A DNA stretch of 7,770 nucleotides from Promethearchaeota archaeon (GTDB taxonomy: Archaea > Asgardarchaeota > Lokiarchaeia > Sigynarchaeales > SOKP01). A program made the position numbers and the translations under genes. The DNA is taken from the NCBI GenBank assembly GCA_019894875.1, contig JAGXNR010000125.1, positions 1-7,770 of the forward strand, written 5' to 3'. The notes under the pieces are model-generated. The model worked only from the letters and a program-made list of their open reading frames with translations. It was not told the DNA's origin and did not search any database. Positions 1 to 5,214 of the stretch are shown in pieces (position 1 is the stretch's first letter; each line of letters begins with the position of its first letter).

Positions 1-127
1 ATGTATTACTTATTCCAGAACCCGTACTTGTGGGTGCTGAAACAAAAAATACTTGATATACTCCAAGTCCTAGAGCACCTATTGCGATTAAAAGAGCAAA
101 TACAGCCAAACCAGTTGATTTTGCCAT
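1..127 (-). CDS. Membrane-anchored hypothetical protein, N-terminal part only
   Basis: This leftward gene runs off the left edge of the window; only its first 42 codons are present. It reads MAKSTGLAVFALLIAI and continues with a Gly/Ala/Leu-rich hydrophobic stretch (about residues 5-29), then a Ser/Thr/Gly-rich segment. That is one N-terminal membrane helix, or an uncleaved signal anchor, followed by a polar linker. The ATG start (125-127) is supported by GAGGAA at 135-140 on the minus strand, 7 nt upstream, one of the few clear Shine-Dalgarno sites here. Short proteins starting this way and carrying an extracytoplasmic domain are, from memory, common in Lokiarchaeia-like genomes. The functional domain lies outside the window, so no function can be assigned. 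The reading frame and start are well supported. Confidence 0.75.
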   Translation of the reverse strand, partial: MAKSTGLAVFALLIAIGALGLGVYQVFFVSAPTSTGSGISNT

Positions 128-264
128 TATTTCATTCCTCTAATTTTTCAAATTTAAGATTAGATTTCTTTTTGTAAAATTATTAATTATGTTAGAATAT
201 AGACATACTTGAATAAAAAACTGCATTTTTAATTTAAAATTTTAATAAATTATAACTAGTAAAT

Positions 265-343
265 ACACTTTTTCTTCCTTTCTTTTATAAATTCTTCATG
301 TTAATATAGAGATTCTATTCTCCTAACATATTTTGAATTCAGA
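265..343. repeat. Dispersed 79-bp hairpin repeat, copy A
   Basis: This copy matches 2912-2990 at 77 of 79 positions without gaps. It contains ATGTTA (298-303) pairing with TAACAT (324-329), an inner GAGA/TCTC pair (309-312 with 319-322), and an outer AATTC/GAATT pair (290-294 with 335-339), so a long imperfect stem-loop can form. In one minus-strand frame it would read LNSKYVRRIESLY, stop, HEEFIKERKK. The stop is present in all copies. I do not recognise the element, and no target-site duplication is visible. Confidence 0.85.
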
Positions 344-355
344 CTCCCTCCTGTT

Positions 356-413
356 ATTCCTTTCTTTTACAAATTCTTCATGTTAATATAGAATATCTAT
401 TCTCCTGATGAAA
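356..413. repeat. Diverged, tandem partial copy of the hairpin repeat, copy B
   Basis: This copy lies 82 nt downstream of copy A in the same orientation. About 48 bp (roughly 357-405) align well with copy A, with several substitutions. The right arm TAACAT is replaced by TGATGA, which breaks the copy A stem. A different one becomes possible: TTCAT (377-381) with ATGAA (408-412), plus an inner AGAAT (390-394) with ATTCT (399-403) around a 4-nt loop. The ability to fold is therefore kept even though the sequence changed. Confidence 0.7.
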
Positions 414-502
414 ATTGAAATCAAATTTTGCACTCTTACTTAATTCATCAGCTTTGTACTGGTATTTATATCTATACTTTTTGTTAGTATTTATAATACT
501 GA

Positions 503-863
503 GTCATATCTAATTTACTAAGAATAGTATTTTATGCAAAAGTTGCTTTTTTAGCTAAAGAATTAAAGTAACTGTACAAAATTGCGATTTATCCAAATAA
601 GTATATTACAGAAGAAGAGAAAAGATAAAAACATTGATAAAGCAACATATCAACTCACAAGAATAGCTCACGATGCTGACAGATGTGTTGAATGTGGAAA
701 CTGCGATAATAATTGTCCTCAGAATTTACCACTATCATTATATTTTCAATCATTAAATGAAGCTTTTAAAGAGAAATTTAGCTATGAAGCAGGTATGTCT
801 CTTGAAGATATTCCATTTCGATCTGGAAAAGCAATCGCAGAAATGGAATTAGAGAAGACTTAA
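503..863 (+). pseudogene. Decayed Fe-S protein, C-terminal part like F420 hydrogenase/formate dehydrogenase beta-type subunit
   Basis: The 3' part (about 624-863) encodes CVECGNCDNNCPQNLPL, a CxxCxxCxxxCP 4Fe-4S motif with Cys codons at 684, 693, 702 and 714. It is followed by a helical stretch and SYEAGMSLEDIP. This arrangement resembles the C-terminal Fe-S segment of FdhB/FrhB-like or Hdr-linked electron-transfer subunits (recalled family pattern). No ATG lies before the cluster; the only starts in frame are rare codons such as TTG at 582. Upstream, a different frame reads protein-like text: RIVFYAKVAFLAKELK, a TAA stop at 569-571, then LYKIAIYPNKYITEEEKR. It must shift by one extra base near 617-628 to join the Fe-S part. 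The simplest reading is a remnant with one nonsense and one frameshift change and a missing N-terminal part. The alternative is a genuine 93-residue ferredoxin-like protein starting at TTG 582, which I find less likely because its first 14 residues would be out-of-frame shadow. Confidence 0.65.
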
Positions 864-869
864 AACTAA

Positions 870-876
870 TTTTTTT
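870..876 (+). terminator. Oligo-T run after the Fe-S remnant
   Basis: A run of seven T residues begins 7 nt after the stop codon and is followed by further T-rich sequence. This is consistent with archaeal intrinsic termination. In so AT-rich a region it is weak evidence. Confidence 0.3.
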
Positions 877-987
877 AATTATATATTTTTCCTTTAATTA
901 AGATTATAATGAAATTTAATTTTTTACAGAAATTTTTGTTATTTTCTAGATCATACAAATTCTTTTTTGTAAACAATAAATTTAAAC

Positions 988-1020
988 AAAACTTATTTGT
1001 TATCTTTTTTAATAAGTTTT
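988..1020. repeat. Perfect 10-bp inverted repeat upstream of the chemoreceptor gene
   Basis: AAAACTTATT (988-997) is the exact reverse complement of AATAAGTTTT (1011-1020), with a 13-nt T-rich loop. The right arm runs directly into the candidate TATA element of the chemoreceptor gene. It could be a terminator hairpin for the preceding remnant or an operator overlapping the promoter. Confidence 0.5.
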
Positions 1021-1029
1021 TATAAAAAA
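1016..1029 (+). promoter_or_regulatory. Candidate TATA box for the chemoreceptor gene
   Basis: TTTTTATAAAAAAT is a good archaeal TATA-like element. Transcription would start near 1045-1050, giving a leader of about 75 nt before the ATG at 1123. No factor-binding data are available, so this rests on sequence alone. Confidence 0.4.
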
Positions 1030-1122
1030 TCCTGTTTCTAAAAAGAATTTACACATAATAACTTCTTTCTAGAAATTAGATTTTAATGATGAATTGACAC
1101 TTAAAAAGAACCCAAAAATGAA

Positions 1123-2037
1123 ATGATACTTATGTTATTACAAGAGATAAAAAGTCAAGATATTATTAGTCTAATAGCTGCGGCAACACTCTCATTTTTT
1201 ATGCTATTTTGCGCCTATTTGATACTACGAAGATTAGGTAGAGGAATAAAATCTACAGAATTTAAGATTCTCGGTATGTTTCTTACATCAATGTCCCTAA
1301 TGATCTCTATAATATTGCTCTCAAATGTGATCATTAGAGATAATATAATTATTCTAGCTTTAAGTTATGTTATTGGACTTGGTTATATGACTTATAGTTT
1401 ATATTATGTAGGTAAAACCATTTATTCCGCAAATAATAAAGTGAGTAATTTATTAGATAATGTAATTAATGAAAGTTCAGAAGTCGCTGTAAATGTAGCG
1501 AATATTGCAACTGAATTAGCTGCAAATGCAAGTGAAGTAAATGCAGCATCCGAAGAGATTGCATCATCTACTCAAGAAACAACCAGCATCACAGAAGGAA
1601 TTATGAAAGCATCAAGTGAAATAAATAATGTAAACAATCTCATTACAAATGTAGCAGACCAAACAAATTTATTGGCTTTAAACGCAAGTATTGAAGCAGG
1701 TAGAGCTGGTGAACATGGAAGAGGATTTGCCGTTGTTGCAGATGAAGTTAGAAAATTAGCCGAAGAATCGAAAAGAGCCGTTAGTAATACTGGTAATAAA
1801 ATTAAAGATATAATCAATAATATCCAACTTTCATTTAGCAATATGGAAGGAATTAATTCTGCAACTGAACAACAGAGCGCTTCTATGGAAGAGATCACAG
1901 CAACAGCAAATAAATTAGGAACATTGGCAGAATTTTTAAAGGACTCTTTGAAAGTAAAAGAAGATTCAAGTAAGCAAAAAAAGAAGAGGGCATTTAAACA
2001 AAAAAAAAAACTTAAAAAACATTCGAATAAAAATTAG
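1123..2037 (+). CDS. Short methyl-accepting chemotaxis-like protein with three membrane helices
   Basis: This 304-residue protein has three predicted membrane helices (about 14-37, 47-71 and 74-96). A coiled-coil signalling domain follows (about 105-275), containing the conserved hairpin tip: [20 protein letters not shown] (178-197), then [18 protein letters not shown] (199-216). Such domains dimerise and normally control the kinase CheA via CheW. There is no extracytoplasmic sensor domain and no recognisable HAMP domain; the third helix runs into the coiled coil. Both arms of the hairpin are short: residues resembling the distal ends ([10 protein letters not shown] at 143-152; [12 protein letters not shown] at 247-258) lie unusually close to the tip. 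The C-terminus is a lysine-rich tail (277-304) encoded partly by an 11-A run (2000-2010); no CheR-binding pentapeptide is seen. Start: ATG 1123, or ATG 1132 (residue 4); neither has a good Shine-Dalgarno. No che genes are nearby. The family call is firm; the signal sensed is unknown. Confidence 0.92.
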   Translation: MILMLLQEIKSQDIISLIAAATLSFFMLFCAYLILRRLGRGIKSTEFKILGMFLTSMSLMISIILLSNVIIRDNIIILALSYVIGLGYMTYSLYYVGKTIYSANNKVSNLLDNVINESSEVAVNVANIATELAANASEVNAASEEIASSTQETTSITEGIMKASSEINNVNNLITNVADQTNLLALNASIEAGRAGEHGRGFAVVADEVRKLAEESKRAVSNTGNKIKDIINNIQLSFSNMEGINSATEQQSASMEEITATANKLGTLAEFLKDSLKVKEDSSKQKKKRAFKQKKKLKKHSNKN

Positions 2038-2092
2038 TCAAAAATTCAAAATATATTGAGACCTTCATTACTTTTAAATTATTTTATCTTAA

Positions 2093-2099
2093 TTTTTTT
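2093..2099 (+). terminator. Oligo-T run downstream of the chemoreceptor gene
   Basis: Seven consecutive T residues lie about 55 nt after the stop, in a longer T-rich stretch reaching about 2127. This is compatible with archaeal oligo-T termination. No stem-loop was found. Confidence 0.35.
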
Positions 2100-2182
2100 A
2101 AATTCTCTATTTTATTATTTTATTTAATCGTAAATTCGTATTACATCTAGAGACGTATTCGTTTTTGAAATTCTTTTGGGAT

Positions 2183-2335
2183 TTATATGGCAAACTTACA
2201 TACTAGCACTCCAGTAAGAGCTGTTTCGATTAACTCTACTTTAATTAGTTGATCAAATATGGTATTTTTGATCTCATTTAGAATCTTTCTATTTTTTTTA
2301 AAACCCTTTGAATGACAGTAATAATATAATAGGAA
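2183..2335 (-). pseudogene. Possible C-terminal fragment of a lost gene
   Basis: This minus-strand frame stays open for 50 codons and ends at TAA (2183-2185). It has no ATG, GTG or TTG start. Its second half, ILNEIKNTIFDQLIKVELI (from about residue 18) followed by ETALTGVLVCKFAI, looks more protein-like than chance sequence. After the stop the same frame continues IPKEFQKRIRL. I do not recognise the family. It shares the frame of the 47-residue ORF at 2399-2542, with several stops between, so both could be pieces of one decayed gene. A chance open frame is a serious alternative. Confidence 0.25.
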
Positions 2336-2398
2336 TTACGTAAATTTTAGTTTATAATAGAAAATTTAAAAATAGATTTAGAAAAAAGTGTTTTCTTC

Positions 2399-2542
2399 TT
2401 AAATATAACTCTTAACTTCCCTTGAAAGCTTGAAATTTGCTATATCTTCAAAATATCTAGGGTTTAACTTAAGCACTTTTGTGAGTTCAGGAAATTTCTG
2501 CTCGTTTATTTCATTCTTGTTTGATTTTTTTAATAATGACAT
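2399..2542 (-). CDS. Small hypothetical protein, 47 residues
   Basis: An ATG at 2540-2542 opens a minus-strand frame of 47 codons ending at TAA (2399-2401). The protein starts MSLLKKSNKNEINEQKFPEL and ends SREVKSYI. It is charged, has no membrane segment, and its middle (LKLNPRYFEDIANFKLS) has the mixed composition of a folded protein or fragment. Upstream AAAGTGAT, 8 nt before the ATG, gives a modest Shine-Dalgarno match. It is divergent from the reading frames starting at 2593/2600. No family was recognised. It could be a real small protein, the N-terminal stub of a broken gene, or chance. Confidence 0.4.
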   Translation of the reverse strand: MSLLKKSNKNEINEQKFPELTKVLKLNPRYFEDIANFKLSREVKSYI

Positions 2543-2599
2543 TTTTTTTATCACTTTAATTTTCTTTGTTACTATTATTATGCAATTACATAATGAGTT

Positions 2600-2791
2600 A
2601 TGAGAAATTTAAAAAATCTGATAAGAAAAATATTAGTTATTTTGACAAATGAAATTATCAATTTTCTATTTAATAGACGAATTGGATCTATCTCTGATCT
2701 AGAACCTCATTTTGAATCTCTTTATAATCATTTCTGTTTAAAAGATAATCTCTCTGGTATATTTAGAATCAAGTTTAGAAAATATAACTAA
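2600..2791 (+). CDS. Doubtful small reading frame, 63 residues
   Basis: ATG 2600 opens a 63-codon frame ending in TAA (2789-2791). The first 25 residues are hydrophobic and basic (MRNLKNLIRKILVIL...). The rest includes SDLEPHFESLYNHF and ends IFRIKFRKYN. No homologue was recognised and no Shine-Dalgarno is visible. An overlapping frame from ATG 2593 reads MSYEKFKKSDKKNISYFDK before a TGA at 2650-2652. That text looks more natural than the start of the 63-residue frame. Joining the two by one frameshift near 2645-2655 would give a coherent protein of about 65 residues. The entry may therefore be a broken gene rather than an intact one, or it may be non-coding. Confidence 0.2.
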   Translation: MRNLKNLIRKILVILTNEIINFLFNRRIGSISDLEPHFESLYNHFCLKDNLSGIFRIKFRKYN

Positions 2792-2873
2792 AATTGAATA
2801 AACTTAGTTAATTATTAAGATTTTTTCCTATAAAGTTTATATAATCTAAAGATCATTTTTTTATCCAAGACTG

Positions 2874-2908
2874 AACTTAGTGTAATCTTGAGGAAAAAGG
2901 ACTAAGTT
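2874..2908. repeat. Perfect 8-bp inverted repeat
   Basis: AACTTAGT (2874-2881) is the reverse complement of ACTAAGTT (2901-2908), separated by 19 nt. AACTTAGT also occurs at 2801-2808. It lies just left of repeat copy C, downstream of the E1 beta gene, and could form a transcript-end hairpin for the leftward operon. Confidence 0.4.
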
Positions 2909-2911
2909 AAA

Positions 2912-2990
2912 ACACCTTTTCTTCCTTTCTTTTATAAACTCTTCATGTTAATATAGAGATTCTATTCTCCTAACATATTTTGAATTCAGA
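2912..2990. repeat. Dispersed 79-bp hairpin repeat, copy C
   Basis: This copy is about 2.6 kb from copy A and in the same orientation, with two C/T differences: near the left edge, and within ATAAACTC versus ATAAATTC. It keeps the ATGTTA...TAACAT stem, but the second difference introduces one mismatch in the outer AATTC/GAATT pairing. It begins 23 nt beyond the E1 beta stop, so it would be part of that transcript's 3' untranslated region. Confidence 0.85.
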
Positions 2991-3013
2991 TTTTATTCTG
3001 TGTCATTACAAAA

Positions 3014-4027
3014 TTACTTTTCTAGAATCTCAACAGTTTTATCAACGATTTTCTTAGTGCTAGGGAGTACTTGATCTTCCAATTCTCTTGAATAGGGGAT
3101 AGTACTTTCAGTACAGACTCGCCCATATTTAAATAACAAGCCTTCTTCTAAAAGTATTGCACTTATCTCACCAGAAAGTCCGAAATGCTTGTAATCTTCA
3201 TCAACAATTAGTACTGCTTTTGTTTTTCCAATTGAATTTTTCAAACCTTCTATATCTAGTGGAGCTATACATCTTAAATCTAACACTTCAGCAGAAATGC
3301 CTTTATCTTCCAAAATGAGAGCAGCTTTGAGTGATTGATGAACACCCACCCCAACACTAACAATTGTTATATCCGTTCCTTTTTTCATTAGATTTAATTT
3401 TCCAAAAAGAATTGGTTCCCATTTGTCAGGTACTTCTCCTTCAATCACTTGTTGAGGAACGTCAAATGAAACAGTAGATCTGCCACCAATCCCCATATTA
3501 TCAAGCCAGTAATCAGATAACATTTTATGCTCGAAATAAATTACAGGATTATCTTCATAAATAGAAGAAAGCATTAATCCACCAGCATCAGCGGGATTAG
3601 ATGGAACCACAATTTTTAATCCGGGTATGTGAGCCAACCAACCCCATAGACTTTGTTCATGCTGTCCAGCATCACCATATCCCCCACCACAAGCAGTTCT
3701 GATAACAATAGGCACATTCCATTTATTTCCTGAAAAAAACGGTATTTTAGCGGCATGATTAAGGATAGCATCCATTGCGACACTAATAAAGTCTACTAAC
3801 ATAACCTCGACAATTGGTCGTAAACCTGCCATAGCAGCTGTAACTGCTGCGCCAACAAAAGCACTTTCGCTTATAGGAGTATGTTTCACTCTATCTTTTC
3901 CAAATCTAGCGAATAAATTCAATCTCAAAGTGTGTACGTCCTCTCCCATGATAAAAATATTCTCATCTTCTGCCATAGCATAGGTAATTACACTCTCGAT
4001 AGCTTGAGCAAATCCCATTCTAGCCAT
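3014..4027 (-). CDS. Thiamine-diphosphate-dependent 2-oxo acid/acetoin dehydrogenase E1, beta subunit
   Basis: This is the beta subunit of an alpha2beta2 E1 that decarboxylates a 2-oxo acid (or cleaves acetoin) with thiamine diphosphate. The product is 337 residues, a usual length. Visible hallmarks are HTPISESAFVGAA (49-61) with the presumed catalytic/cofactor Glu54, GLRPIVEVMLVDF (68-80), GGGYGDAGQHEQSL (114-127) with conserved His123, HIPGLKIVVPSNPADA (133-148), and the C-terminal transketolase domain (from about 205). Residues about 171-196 form an insertion relative to the family pattern I recall. Start choice: an upstream ATG at 4043-4045 would add six residues, but ATG 4025-4027 is preceded at 7 nt by GGAGGG (4035-4040) and gives the standard N-terminus. 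The gene overlaps the end of the alpha gene by 8 nt, implying translational coupling. The substrate cannot be told from sequence; no E2 or E3 gene is adjacent. Confidence 0.93.
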   Translation of the reverse strand: MARMGFAQAIESVITYAMAEDENIFIMGEDVHTLRLNLFARFGKDRVKHTPISESAFVGAAVTAAMAGLRPIVEVMLVDFISVAMDAILNHAAKIPFFSGNKWNVPIVIRTACGGGYGDAGQHEQSLWGWLAHIPGLKIVVPSNPADAGGLMLSSIYEDNPVIYFEHKMLSDYWLDNMGIGGRSTVSFDVPQQVIEGEVPDKWEPILFGKLNLMKKGTDITIVSVGVGVHQSLKAALILEDKGISAEVLDLRCIAPLDIEGLKNSIGKTKAVLIVDEDYKHFGLSGEISAILLEEGLLFKYGRVCTESTIPYSRELEDQVLPSTKKIVDKTVEILEK

Positions 4028-5021
4028 TATTAATCCCTCCTTCATGAATTTCTAATGTCTTCTTTACTATTTGTTCAATTTCTTTTGATTCCTCTTGTTC
4101 TATCTTTTTAAGTTTATCCGCATCGTTTTTCAGCTTTTTTTGGATAACAACTAAGGGGTCCATCCTTTTTTTAAATTGACCACCAATTTTACGCACAATA
4201 GATAAAATTTCACCTAAATTTTCGCTATATTCTTTAAGAGGTTCTGTAGTTTCTGCTAACATGTTTGGATTTCGAGATGTCCTAACAAGTAAGTCTCCAA
4301 GATAATGCCCTTCTAGGTGTACGCAGTGTGCATGAATGAACTGAGGTCCCCCTTCTTCTCGCATTTTGGGTATAATTTCGCTTAATAACTTCCAAACAGC
4401 TTCAGCATCAGTTCCATTGACTTCATATCCTTCAATGCCGAATCCTTTGGCTCTTTCTATTAAACTCCCTCCTGTTACATTTTCTGAGATTGTTGTAATC
4501 GACCAATCGTTATCCTTACAAACAAAAAGAACTGGTAGGTTCCAAGCAGAGGCTAAATTCATTGATTCTAGCATCATTCCTTGATTTATTGCTCCTTCTC
4601 CGAAGAAAGCTACAGCGATATTTTTTTTCTTTTGATATTGTAAAGCTAATGCAAAACCCGTAGCTGCTGGACCTGATGAGCCGACAATGCCTGATGTTGC
4701 AATCAAATCCTCTTTTGAAAAGAGATGCATATGCCCACCTTGTCCTGCGCATAGCCCTTGAGAATGACCTAAAAACTCTAATAATAATAAAACAGGATCG
4801 ATTCCTCGCATAATTAATGGAGGGGTTCCACGATGATCAATAGCGATAGCGTCACCTTCTTCCAATTGTGAAATTACTCCGGCTATAATTGCTTCTTCTC
4901 CGGTTCCAAGGTGCATTTCACCTGAAATCTTTCCTTTCTCCCATAGATCTGTTACAGCATTCTCAAAAAGACGACTACGCAACATCATTCGATAGAGTTG
5001 CCATATATCTACTTCCGTCAT
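4020..5021 (-). CDS. Thiamine-diphosphate-dependent 2-oxo acid/acetoin dehydrogenase E1, alpha subunit
   Basis: Alpha partner of the E1 beta gene, first in the leftward operon. Numbering from a GTG at 5028-5030: MHLGTGEEAIIAG (39-51), DHRGTPPLI (65-73), GQGGHMHLF (96-104), the diphosphate/metal motif GEGAINQG (144-151), then NLASAWNLPVLFVCKDN (158-174) and EGHYLGD (240-246), which matches the conserved GH motif. The overall pattern resembles acetoin dehydrogenase (AcoA) and pyruvate dehydrogenase alpha chains. The usual GDG triplet is GEG here, so Glu would replace the metal-binding Asp. The C-terminus (285-330) is a lysine/glutamate-rich helical extension. Start choice: GTG 5030 gives 336 residues; ATG 5021 gives 333, fits the usual N-terminus, and has AAGTGA 5 nt upstream, so I prefer it. 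Family assignment is firm; the substrate is open (pyruvate, branched-chain 2-oxo acids or acetoin). Confidence 0.93.
   Translation of the reverse strand: MTEVDIWQLYRMMLRSRLFENAVTDLWEKGKISGEMHLGTGEEAIIAGVISQLEEGDAIAIDHRGTPPLIMRGIDPVLLLLEFLGHSQGLCAGQGGHMHLFSKEDLIATSGIVGSSGPAATGFALALQYQKKKNIAVAFFGEGAINQGMMLESMNLASAWNLPVLFVCKDNDWSITTISENVTGGSLIERAKGFGIEGYEVNGTDAEAVWKLLSEIIPKMREEGGPQFIHAHCVHLEGHYLGDLLVRTSRNPNMLAETTEPLKEYSENLGEILSIVRKIGGQFKKRMDPLVVIQKKLKNDADKLKKIEQEESKEIEQIVKKTLEIHEGGINNG
4035..4040 (-). promoter_or_regulatory. Shine-Dalgarno site deciding the E1 beta start
   Basis: GGAGGG on the minus strand lies 7 nt before ATG 4025-4027 and within the last codons of the alpha gene (E-G-G). The upstream ATG at 4045 has no comparable site. 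This supports the shorter beta start and coupled translation of the two subunits. Confidence 0.7.
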
Positions 5022-5083
5022 TATTTTCACTTAACACTATTAAAACAGATTTTATTCAAACATTGTTGAATTTAGATGAACCA

Positions 5084-5094
5084 TTATAAATATT
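5084..5094 (-). promoter_or_regulatory. Candidate TATA box for the E1 operon
   Basis: On the minus strand this reads AATATTTATAA. A start site about 25 nt downstream (near 5062) would give a leader of roughly 30-40 nt to either candidate E1 alpha start. Confidence 0.4.
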
Positions 5095-5128
5095 TACTTA
5101 TTATTTTTGAACATGATTATTCAATTTT

Positions 5129-5140
5129 CTTTTTAAAAAG
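5129..5140. promoter_or_regulatory. 12-bp palindrome in the divergent promoter region
   Basis: CTTTTTAAAAAG is a perfect palindrome lying between the leftward and rightward candidate TATA elements. It is a possible operator for a dimeric regulator of both transcription units. In AT-rich DNA a chance T5A5 tract is also possible. Confidence 0.3.
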
Positions 5141-5183
5141 GAAAAGAAAGGTTTTAAATATGGATTTGCCAATTTATTAATAA

Positions 5184-5192
5184 TTTTAAAAA
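5184..5192 (+). promoter_or_regulatory. Candidate TATA box for the amidohydrolase gene
   Basis: TTTTAAAAA lies about 27 nt before the ATG at 5215, the spacing expected for a leaderless archaeal transcript. No Shine-Dalgarno precedes that ATG, which agrees. A second TATA-like element (GTTTTAAATATGG, 5151-5163) would instead give a leader of about 30 nt. Confidence 0.4.
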
Positions 5193-5214
5193 TCCTTTTT
5201 ACTTTTCTTATTTA

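Larger units (their letters stand above)
128..581. other. AT-rich intergenic region with tandem repeat copies
   Basis: No intact gene lies here. It holds the upstream region of the leftward gene, two copies of the hairpin repeat (265-343 and about 356-413, offset 82 nt), a small 6-bp hairpin with a 3-nt loop (486-491 pairing with 495-500), and from about 503 the decayed upstream part of the Fe-S pseudogene. A weak TATA-like stretch near 176-190 on the minus strand could serve the leftward gene. Confidence 0.6.
2038..2398. other. AT-rich intergenic region without an intact gene
   Basis: This stretch holds T-rich sequence after the chemoreceptor gene and one minus-strand reading-frame fragment (2183-2335, listed separately). 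A plus-strand ATG at 2187 opens a 21-codon frame, but it lies opposite that fragment and has no support. Nothing else was recognised. Confidence 0.5.

Noticed and set aside
343..356. 14-nt match ACTCCCTCCTGTTA shared with the E1 alpha coding region at 4464-4477
   Set aside because: The match does not extend, and one 14-nt coincidence in a window of this size is not surprising.
265..413. CRISPR array
   Set aside because: Only two tandem units with an 82-nt period, strongly diverged from each other, and no spacer-repeat regularity or cas genes.
401..502. C/D box small RNA, from TGATGA near 406 and CTGA at 499
   Set aside because: The spacing of about 90 nt is too long for a typical archaeal C/D RNA, and no C'/D' boxes were evident.
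582..863. Intact 93-residue ferredoxin-like protein starting at TTG 582
   Set aside because: The first 14 residues are explained as an out-of-frame reading of a protein-like stretch in another frame, and there is no ATG or clear ribosome binding site. It was called a pseudogene instead.
1572..1898. 108-codon minus-strand frame inside the chemoreceptor gene
   Set aside because: It is the antisense shadow of a gene with firm family motifs.
4028..4045. Longer E1 beta start at ATG 4045 (MKEGLI...)
   Set aside because: The GGAGGG site 7 nt before ATG 4027 and the standard N-terminus favour the shorter form.
4366..4752. Frames of 72 and 78 codons inside E1 alpha
   Set aside because: They lie within a well-supported coding gene in other frames and show no family features.
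4889..5089. 66-codon plus-strand frame across the E1 alpha start
   Set aside because: It is mostly antisense to E1 alpha and runs into the promoter region; no supporting features.
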